From positions 992,001 through 1,056,000 of the forward strand of contig OZ004581.1 in NCBI GenBank assembly GCA_963924555.1: a stretch of 64,000 nt of DNA. Direction: 5' to 3'. This DNA is from Crambe crambe. Its lineage: Eukaryota; Porifera; Demospongiae; Poecilosclerida; Crambeidae. Within the stretch, counting starts at the first letter, position 1; every line of letters begins with the position of its first letter. Below are positions 55,228-64,000 of this stretch, in pieces. The position numbers and the translations under genes were made by a program. Below the pieces are notes generated by a model. It saw only the letters and a list, made by a program, of their open reading frames with translations, was not told the origin of the DNA and did no database searches.

Positions 55228-58200
55228 TTACACAAAATTTGATTTCTTTTTGCTTGCCATCTCCACTGAGAATGTTCGTATCTGCATGGGACTCAGGACA
55301 ACACTAAAGCCTGGAGGAACCACTGGGATAGGTGCTTGGACACCCTTGCGCTTTTGTTGAGGACCTGAGGGATATAAATAAATAAGATACCCTTTTGGAC
55401 AACAGCGACCTCCAAACTCCGCAAGTTCTCTATAATAGCCAAACTGAATGGAACAAAATGCTATAATATTATACCAGGGCCAACCTCTCAGATAATTATT
55501 ATCTAGCTAGCTACAGAGTGTCTAATCTGTACCCATAAAGAGACCACTCCACCTCTACCTCTCAATTAAAGCCACTCCACCATGTCCCAACAGCACCCAT
55601 TCCAGCTATTTCAACCTATACTAGCTATAGCAGTAACCTTCTGTCTTCCATTTAAGCCTGTCAACTGAAGCCTCCACATTTGCTGCCAGACTTAACTCAC
55701 TGACAGATGTTATAGCATACTCACTAAACAAGTCCTACAAACATAATCATCAATATAAAAAAGTGCTAAGCTTATATATTATGTGACAGTCCCAGGTAGA
55801 AATCAGACGCATTTATTCTTGGCATACTTTAGCTGTCCATAACTCATAAAGAAATTTAAATAGCTTAGGGGCTTCTGCTTACTATGTATACTTATTATGG
55901 AGAGCTAAAATTCTAAGATTATTACAGCTTAGGCTTTTCTCAAACACACTTGAGAAATGAGCTACCTATGCACTAAAGTCTATTTGTATTCACCTTGCCC
56001 CTTGATCATTCACTATAAATGCTATAACTTTCTCAATTCTTAACCAAATTTCAAACACCAGCAGAGTGAGTGGATCATCAGCTCCCTGATGATGTATTAA
56101 ACTAGAAAGTCATAGTAGTTATTAGTGAATGATCAAGGGGCAAGGTGAATAACAGATTATAGCTAGCTAGAATTACATACTGCTAATGAAACATTGGCTG
56201 GTGTATTCAGTGGAGCTTCATCAGCCTCGAACTGGTGTTCCAGACGTATCAGGTACTTCCCATCATTCATCAGCTTGAAGGTGAGGAGGTGGACATTGGG
56301 AGGGAACTCAGTGCTTGTGAGCGAAAACTGTAAGAAAAACGGTATAGCTGATATTGATATTTCATCATGACATGGAGTTAACTTTGAAGTTTAGAACTAA
56401 AATGCTGGAAAAATGGCTACTGATTCTACCTGTACAGTGGAACCTCTATATATAGTGGACAGTTTGGGACCAGCTATTTTTGTCCTTATTTTCCTCAATA
56501 GAGAGGTTTCCACTCATCAGAGGTTCAATTTGTATTGGCAGTATGTATGGTTTGGTTTCTTGAAAATATCTCTAATAGGGAGGACTTTTGTACTGTGTCC
56601 TGAATATAGAAAGTTCACCAAGAGAGGTTCCTCTGTAAATGAACTCACTGAAGTTGGAAAGTTTTTAATCCAATTTTCCACACTGGAGGTGTCCCGGATG
56701 AATACTGAATAAGGACGTAACATTAACGCTTCTCCCACCAAGCGATGGTTAATGGTGGAATTAGTGATGTTGTCCAGGAGAACAAAATGCCTTCCTCGAA
56801 TTATCAGCCCCTGTCCATCAAGACCAGTCTCATTGATTGGTTCGGCCACTCCTCGTTTATCATCATACAGAGTTCGTCTATGAAGCTAGAAGAATAATAA
56901 TAGCTATGCATGTACATGAATGGGTGATGAGGATGGTCAAACAGCAGTTACCACTCAATGATACCAGTACAGTGAAAACTTGTTGCTACTCTACTAAGGC
57001 CAACTCTGCCATTCCCAACAGCACCTATTCCAGCTATTTTAATAAGACCACCTTTCTATTATGGGCACTCCTCTTAATTAAGCCTACCCCACCACTATGG
57101 TACTCCACCACTATGGTATTCCACCACCATGGTACCCCACCACCACCACCATGGTACTCCACCACCATGGTACCCCACCACCACCACCATGGTACTCCAC
57201 CACCATGGTACCCCACCACTATGATACTGTATACATTACTATACCATTATCTCCAATTCTCCATCGTTCAAACTAGCTCCTCCCTGGGACCTGTCTGTTA
57301 GGACCGTGAATTGAGCAGGACCAAGTTGATCATCATTATACTAAAGAAAGATATCAATATTACATGACAATGACATCCTTATCATGTAGTTTACTGACTT
57401 ATTGGCCTGAATATCCTACAGCTTACTGACTTACTTACATGAATATCCTAGAGTTTACTGGGTAGCATAGTACATATATTGACCCTTTAATATCATGTAC
57501 ATGTATGTAGTTTACTGACTTACATAATACACATACGTATTGACCCTTATCATACACATAGTTTATCATAACTAGAGATGCTCGTATAGCATTAGTTAGG
57601 CGAGCAAGCAGCCAGTGGTCATTTCAATGTGCTCCTCCCTCACTTATGATTATATAGCCCCAACAGTGACTTTCGATATCTAGCTATTCAGGTTGTTAAC
57701 TGACTTGGTGCATTCCCAGTTAGCATTAGAGTGTCTTCTCTGAACCCAGGCTACCACTCCTGTTCAGACTCAGTAGCTAGTCCTCCTTCTAGCTCTGTCT
57801 CTTTCATTTCTTTCATGAGGTCTCGCTCTTCTTTGCTGGTCAGTTTCTAGAGGGTGTTTTGGGACCCTCCTTCGCTTGTTTTCTGGTTCTCTGGGTTCCA
57901 TAATACTCGCTACAATAGTGTTTCAACTTCAAGCTTAACGAAAATGATTGCTTATTATGACGTTGCTTAGTAGCTATTTCATGCGCATGCGCATTTTGAG
58001 TGACGTACGTGTAACATATAAATATCGCAATTTTCCATTTTGACCAATTAGTGTGGGGCTTCGCTCGCTTCGCTCGCTCGCCAATTATTACGTATACATA
58101 GTTTACTTACTTACTTGCATGAATATCCTAGAGTTTACTGGGTAGTAGTTTCCAGCAACAGGCTCAGTGTTATTGAGTGTCCAAGTAGGTCGGAAGTTAC

Positions 58201-61200
58201 GTCTAAAAAAAAACACCATAGTTTAAAAATCGATTATTGTGTACAGCACATGATCATCAACTATTGTGCACATGTACAACACATGATCCTTATTACACAT
58301 GATCACATGCACTATTAAGAAGTATGTACTGCAGATCCAACCAAATTCAGCCTATGACTGAATCAATCGAATCTTTCTTAGTTTGGAATAGAATTGTGTT
58401 TAATTGACTCACACTCTTTTCTGCATTTCTCTTCCATTGGCATCAGTGTACCAAGTCTTATTGGTGACAGCATTGCTCGAGTACCGAGTGATAATCTCTT
58501 TACCAAGATCATCCCTGCAACACAAAAAGATACAGTTTTCACTTCGAAGTACAAAAAAAAACAACAACTATCGAGAAGCACCCCTATGGTGTCACTGTGT
58601 GCACTAGAACCAGGACAGGACAAACTTCTCAACAAAGGACAATCTAAAGTACCTTTGTATATACACTCTATACAAAATAACCTCCAAAAGAGGACAACCT
58701 CTCTACAAAGGACAAAAGGCTGGGTCCCAAGTGTTGTATAATGCACCATAATAAGCTAGTATATGAAGGGAGGGGTCTTTGGGGGTAACATTGAGACTGC
58801 ATGACAACTTACTTGAAAGGAATAGGTCCAATGATGTAATCGAATTCCACGAAGGGGAAGTCCTTATGGACGCGGATGCTCTGTTGTACCCAATCGGAAA
58901 AGGTCTGCTGCACTTCTTGAAAGAGAGGCCCCTGTGACAATTATAATAGGATAAATATCCAGGTAATACTGGTTTTTCCTGTTGGTCTGACACTAATTAT
59001 AAAGAAGTACGTAAAGGAGGTACTTGAAATCCAATGGAGTGCTATATGCCATCAAATGTCAGGTCGACTGCATGTTTGAAATCAGTCCCAATCTGTTATA
59101 TATAATTGTCCCTATTACATACAATATTGTACCTTGATGGTGTTGATCTTGATTGTAGGGTTTGACCCGTTGACGTACCATGCCGTAGTACCATTAGGTC
59201 TACAGTTAAACAGAATCTCTTTATTCAATAGCCAATTAAAAGTGCCCCTATTATTAATACTATTTCAATCAAGACACGGAAAGTATCTAATAAAATGCTG
59301 CATTTCAGGGGGTCCACATTGAATTATTGAGGGGCCTAAAGTGCAATGGGATGTATTATGCCAATATGATGTCAGACCAAGACTGTTATAATCCTCACTG
59401 CACTGTACATGGGAAAAGCGTCCAGGTTTTGGGGGTTAATGTCTGTTGAGATACTTATTTTCTTCAGGGGGTCTATGTATCTGTGTACGTACATTGAAGA
59501 GTAATACTGTATACTGGGCCTATGTACCGTACCTAAAGATGTAAGCCCCTGAGGGCTGAGTGCTGTTGACGTTCTTCCCGTCACTGGAGTTGTACCAGTA
59601 AAAACTCTGGTCCATCTTGAGACTGAGGAGGCCATAACTGTTCATGTACTTGAGTCTGCCCGTCGTACCATCAACTGCCACTTGAATTATCTACAGTATT
59701 GAAAAGTAATGCTCATGATTATAGGCATAGACGAGTTCTTAATTGGCCGCCATATTTAGAGTTTGCTTTGATAAAATACTATCCAATGTCATGTGTTCTA
59801 TAATGGTTGAACTATCTCCACACCAAATTTCAGTCCCCAAGGCTACTAGTAATCATGAGTCATGGAGAGCTAAAGTATCCCATTTGTCCTAAACTTCTGT
59901 CATGTGTTCTATAATGGTTGGGACTATCTCCACACCAAATTTCAACCCCCAAGGCTACTAGTAATCATGAGTTATGGAGAGCTAAAGTATAAAGTACTCC
60001 AATGTATCAATATTAATCGTAGGGATATCCCCTTCCAAAAATATTTTGAATCCAACATACATACATCGTTTCCAATGACACTGTCATTCTCCTCATGTGG
60101 TTGGACAGATTCAGTTTTGGAGAAGGTTGTCTTGGATGTCGAGGAGTTGGAAGGTGTTTTCCCACGTATAAAGTAAGTCTTCATTCCGAGAGCTGGGAGT
60201 GTGTCCTATGAAGGGGAGGAGGGGGAGGAGGAAGAGAAGGAGTGGAGAGGTGGAGGAAGGGGGAGTGGAGAGGGGAGGAGGGGGAGGGGAAGGGGGAGGA
60301 GGGGAGAAGGAGAATCATACAGTGCTATAGCTACGTATATATTATAAGAAGGCAAGAGAAAGCAAGCTTCACTGATCAGTCGACTCACAGTGAAGTATAG
60401 TTCATATTCAGCGTTTCCTCTCTTCCCCCTGACTCTGGCAACAGCCTCAGACACTGGAGAAATCTGGAGAGGGGAGAATAAGTGGCCACTTCTCTATTAC
60501 TCCACCATGTCCCAACAGGACCTATTTCAACCTCCCTAAAGAGACCACCTCCCTATTAAGATAACTTATTCCTAGATTTCTCTGAACTACGAAATGTAAT
60601 AATAACTTTCTCTATGGCATATGTAGCATACATTACAGGAGCTACCACAACTGTAGTAGCAGCCCCTCCCTCATTCAGTGGGTACTTGACTTACCTGTGC
60701 TTCCATCTTGTTCCCCTTATCATCATAGACATCCGCCACATTGGTAGTCATAGGGACGACGACAACATGGGGCACAGAACGACCAATCGGATTATAGACA
60801 ATAAGATTGAACTATATACACACATAAATAAAGGAGAGAGAAAAAAAATGTTTGTGTATCATAATATGGCATGAAATTTAATTTCGGAATATCGTGAAAA
60901 ATCCGCTATAATAATAATTGTACATGAGAATTTACGAAAATTTAGCCCCCACTAAAATTCCAGTGGCCCACTCTATACTACTGCAAACTCACTGAGTTAG
61001 TCTCAGAAGGAGCACACAAGCTGACGTTGAGGTATTCGCAGGTCTCCATGGGTGGAGGGGAGGCACCCGTCTTGGACTTGAGGTACTCTCCGAGGTAATC
61101 GTGGATCAAGGTGTCACACTCCATTGCCCCAGCATGGAGACGCATGGCGTAGTCGTATGCAACATGCTGTTTTTCAGTTCCTCTGTAGAAAAAAATTAGC

Positions 61201-63847
61201 TACAACTTTTGTGATTAGTTACTGTTGATACTAGCTAGGCCCATGCCTTCACCTTTCAAGTAGGGACAATATCATTTTATGAACTTTGAAATGGCTATCT
61301 TCTAGGTACGTTACTTACATCAGTACATAACAGTAAGTTAAATTTATATTCAGTAGCCCCAAAATTGGATGATACATAACATGACCAGTTATACTAACAA
61401 TGCATATGTATCGTATAGCGTGATATTTTCGTGGGTAAAATTTTCCGTGGATTTCGTGGTTTGGAATTTATATAGTTCACACGTCAATATTTGCAAAACC
61501 ACGAAAATTTTGCGCTATACGGTACTTATGATAGGTCAACTTACGATACTGCATCATGGTGCTGCAACACTCCCATGGCTTCCTCTATAGAAATATGTGT
61601 GTTCTAATTAAAGAGGATCCACCAAGAAATATTGAAATATTGTTTAAGTTTGAACATGCAGTGGAACCTCACAGGACAAACTTCTCAATATTCAAAGGAC
61701 AATCTTTGTATATACATGTATGTACACTCTATACAAAATAATTTCCATAAGAGGACAACCTCTCTACAAAGGATGAAATGCTTGGTCCCAAGTGTGTCCA
61801 TTATTATGAGGTTCCGTTGTAAATATACTTACGAAGTTTTTGTGGAGTTGACTCGCTGATCTGTTTTCCTGTCTTTGCCATGCTGAATGCTTCTATCTGG
61901 GAACAGGTCTGAAGCAAACTGTTCATCTGACGGACATATCCCTTCAGGGCAGGACGAGATGTAAAATAACCTGTTAGTGTGTCATGTGACATAACAGTAT
62001 CATTTAGTGTTAAGTCATGTGATTAGTCATGTGATCAGTATAGTGCATGTACCAAAGTCATGTGATCACTGTACTTAGTACATGAACAAGTCATGTGACC
62101 AGTATACCATTATGTACATGTACCACTTCAGAGTTAAGTCATGTGATTAGCACATGATCATATGTACCTGTCCAGTAGCTGTAAGGTCTATCAGCATAAG
62201 GGAAGAAGTCGTCAGTCTTGATGGGCCAGGTTTTGTCGGCACTGTGCAGAGCATCCATATAGCGGGAAGGGGTGGAGTAGAAGATCTCTATGCTGGAATT
62301 CTGAACAATAGGGGATGGGAAGGGTTAATAAGAAGACTACGCTAATAGCAGGCTGGTGAGAGGAGAGGGAGGGAGGGAGGGAGGGAGGGAGAGAGAGCAC
62401 ACCTTCATTCTAGTGTACTTCATGATCTTATCCATGTTGTCAAAGTTGAGCCTGGCGTTTTCATACTGGAAGTCCTCACCCATGGTGAACATGATGTGAT
62501 TAGTGGCATAGACTCTGGCATACTTATAGATCTGCTCTATGAAGAGATCTGTTTCCTTGTCAACATTGTAACCATAGAGATTGGGGTCATCCTGTGTGCA
62601 TGTGTATAAAGGACTGATTCCACACTGTCACATGACTATCATGTGATGGAGTACGTGTTATAACCATGGTAACAATATTGACAAGTACGAACTGATCTTT
62701 CTTATAGTGTTGCTTCTGCATATGTACGCTCACCATGGGTGGGTGGATCCAATTTCTCAGTACGACATTGCCAGGTTCAACTTCAACGACATGAGAGGGC
62801 AGTGGGAGGGGAGGGTGTGGATGGGGAGAGGAGGGGTGTGGATGGGGAGGGGAGGGGTGTAGAGGGGGAGGGGAGGGGAGGGTGTGGATGGGGAGGGGAG
62901 GGGTGTGGATGGGGAGGGGAGGGGTGTGGAGGGGGAGGGAAGTCGGTTATTACGTATAATAAATTATTTATCTTGCTCTAACGTTCTCAATTCTTGACCA
63001 AATTTCACATTAAAAACACCAGCAGAGAGCAGATCAATCACTCTATGAGCTGGTCTTTGAAATTGGAACAAGTGAATGCAAATAAACTTTATACCTTCAT
63101 TCGAGTGTACTTCATAATCTTATCCATGTTGTCAAAGTTGAGCCTGGCGTTCTCGTACTGGAAATCGGATCCCATGGTGAACATGATGTGGTTGGTCACA
63201 AATGCTGCGGTATACTTATAGATCTGCTCTATGAAGAGATCTGTTTCCTTGTCAACATTGTAACCATAGAGATTGGGGTCATCCTATGTCAAGGAGTATA
63301 AAGATTAAAGGGTCACAGGTCACATCTGACCATTCAAAGGGAGTGGTCAACTCTATTTTAGCATCCATTGTATTAAGGAGTGAAATTTAGATCACTGAGT
63401 CATGTGACTTAAAATGAATTAGTCATGTGACTTGAAAAGAATTGGAAGTATATATATATATATGAAGCTATATCGGATAGAAGATACAATTTCAGGTCTT
63501 CTATATGTACTAACTTGTATCTAACTAAGAGCAAACCTGAATGAAGTCGTTCTGACACACAGTATCGAAACAGAATCCCTCAGGCTGGCCGTAACCATTG
63601 TACAAGACCCCAGTGAACAGGTCCCCACTCTCCCCCAAGCTCCTGCTTGGCTGCCACACCATCTCCAGTGTGGAGTGGTTCAACCTGATTTGGTGGTCAT
63701 TGTAGTCCTGTCGTCCGAAGAAGAGGCCGTCGAAACCCATGGCAGCGAAAAGGGCAGCCATGGTGGAGGAGTGACCAAAAGGATCTATTTGCCAGGCCAC
63801 ACGAGGTCGGGCCGCCTCACCAAAGTTCTCTTCGATGAATTGTAGAC
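55228..63847 (-). CDS. MAN2B1: Lysosomal alpha-mannosidase (GH38), partial, missing N-terminus
   Basis: Predicted lysosomal enzyme that removes alpha-mannose from N-glycans. Twenty exons keep phase: 63537-63847, 63095-63283, 62403-62591, 62168-62300, 61833-61970, 61545-61584, 60993-61182, 60695-60811, 60389-60463, 60065-60205, 59533-59690, 59133-59199, 58813-58931, 58413-58514, 58115-58202, 57245-57340, 56649-56885, 56181-56327, 55638-55734 and 55228-55364. About 860 residues are visible if one of the two 189-nt exons is used. Catalytic nucleophile region [10 protein letters not shown]; acid region [10 protein letters not shown] or [10 protein letters not shown]; zinc ligand region [10 protein letters not shown]. 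Downstream family words follow closely: [25 protein letters not shown] (split by an intron), [42 protein letters not shown]. The first about 150 residues, with signal peptide and first zinc ligands, lie beyond the window. Exons at 63095 and 62403 are duplicates. Confidence 0.93.
55988..56150. mobile_element. Family-A hairpin MITE, second full copy
   Basis: 163 bp with near-perfect inverted ends ('attcaccttgccccttgatc' and complement). It is intronic in the mannosidase gene and closely similar to 4134-4290, including the 'caccagcagagtgagtggat' centre. Confidence 0.85.
56425..56645. mobile_element. Family-B-like element, diverged
   Basis: It has 'acagtggaacctctatatat' at the left, a central 'gaggtttccactcatcagag' and a right 'agagaggttcctctgta'. 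Intron of the mannosidase gene, touching exon 56649-56885. Confidence 0.65.
57095..57220. repeat. CCACCATGGTAC-type minisatellite
   Basis: About 20 to 36-bp units of 'ccaccaccatggtaccccac' in an intron of the mannosidase gene. It encodes H/P- or G/V-rich open frames that are artefacts. Confidence 0.9.
57380..57560. repeat. Degenerate copies of a mannosidase exon end
   Basis: A 28-nt string from exon 58115-58202 and its donor (58118-58145) recurs exactly at about 57443-57470. Weaker copies with 'gtttactgacttac' words follow. This is a partial internal duplication in the next intron. Confidence 0.7.
58612..58745. mobile_element. Family-B hairpin element
   Basis: It has 'caacaaaggacaatctaaag', 'acaaaataacctccaaaaga', 'caaaaggctgggtcccaagt', in an intron of the mannosidase gene. 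Confidence 0.8.
60209..60315. repeat. Polypurine tract (GGGGA/GGAGG-rich)
   Basis: About 105 bp of purines in the mannosidase intron before exon 60389-60463. On the coding strand this is a long CCT-rich tract just after a donor. Similar tracts lie at 62358-62396 and 62790-62945 (GGGGAGGGG units). Confidence 0.9.
61655..61820. mobile_element. Family-B hairpin element, full copy
   Basis: It starts 'cagtggaacctcacaggaca' and ends 'tccattattatgaggttcc'. The inverted ends face each other, and the copy lies about 12 bp from a mannosidase exon. Confidence 0.82.
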
Positions 63848-64000
63848 CTGGACGTGTACATGCAATGGAGAATTCAAGAGCAGGAACATCAAGTCATAAA
63901 ACACTTAAACAGTGAATGTGGATCAATGGAGATAACAACAACAATACCAATACCAACAAGGTGTTCCCAACAACAACAACAACAACAATAACACCACCAC

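Noticed and set aside
57034-57301. Gly/Trp- or His/Pro-rich frames
   Set aside because: Produced by the CCACCATGGTAC minisatellite in a mannosidase intron.

Overview
The window looks like nuclear DNA from an early-branching animal, most likely a demosponge. This is inference. It rests on very short introns (many of 50-65 bp, all GT-AG), tight gene packing, animal-type genes (a PHF10-like PBAF subunit with a SAY region, WSCD-type sulfotransferases, lysosomal alpha-mannosidase, ZU5/UPA/Death modules), an AT-rich background with frequent TAGCTAGC words, and introns full of short hairpin elements and minisatellites. Exons were assembled by hand from ORFs, splice signals, reading phase and similarity between paralogues. 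No search was run.

Left third (1-29 kb), all on the minus strand: a fatty-acid-hydroxylase/FAXDC2-like enzyme (446-3809); two tandem WSCD-type sulfotransferases (4934-7339 and 8153-12060); a small AT-hook, cysteine-rich gene (12503-13928); a PHF10/BAF45A-like gene with an unusual extra PHD-like region (14111-19111); and a 12-exon coiled-coil gene with a proline-rich tail (19492-27888).

Middle (29-41 kb): a third WSCD-type gene on the plus strand (29649-33864), a ZU5-UPA-Death gene on the minus strand with one apparent frame break (34274-37000), and a second copy of the coiled-coil gene (37328-40997).

Mobile region (42.3-47.5 kb): a 2.2-kb element with long terminal inverted repeats carries the front part of a RecQ-like helicase gene and, facing it, the front part of a DUF6589-like gene. 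The two are fused head-on at about 43230, as expected for an internally deleted copy of a larger two-gene element. Next to it is the tail of a spliced transposase-like gene, flanked by inverted arrays of a 10-bp minisatellite.

Right part (48-64 kb), minus strand: the most striking gene (48244-54108) reads as a 1500-residue receptor. A signal peptide and beta-helix ectodomain are followed by 7-8 membrane segments, then a cytoplasmic tail of ZU5-UPA-ZU5-UPA-Death. Next is a lysosomal alpha-mannosidase, partial at the window edge, with two interchangeable versions of one 189-nt exon near the catalytic acid (55228-63847+).

The ZU5-UPA-Death tail is present twice: joined to the receptor, and as a stand-alone protein with a matching exon layout. 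This suggests a local family of death-fold signalling genes that gained or lost a beta-helix membrane sensor. Intronic repeats include at least four hairpin/TIR families and about nine minisatellites, several of which reuse the same short words (GTGTCC, GAGGTTCCACTG).
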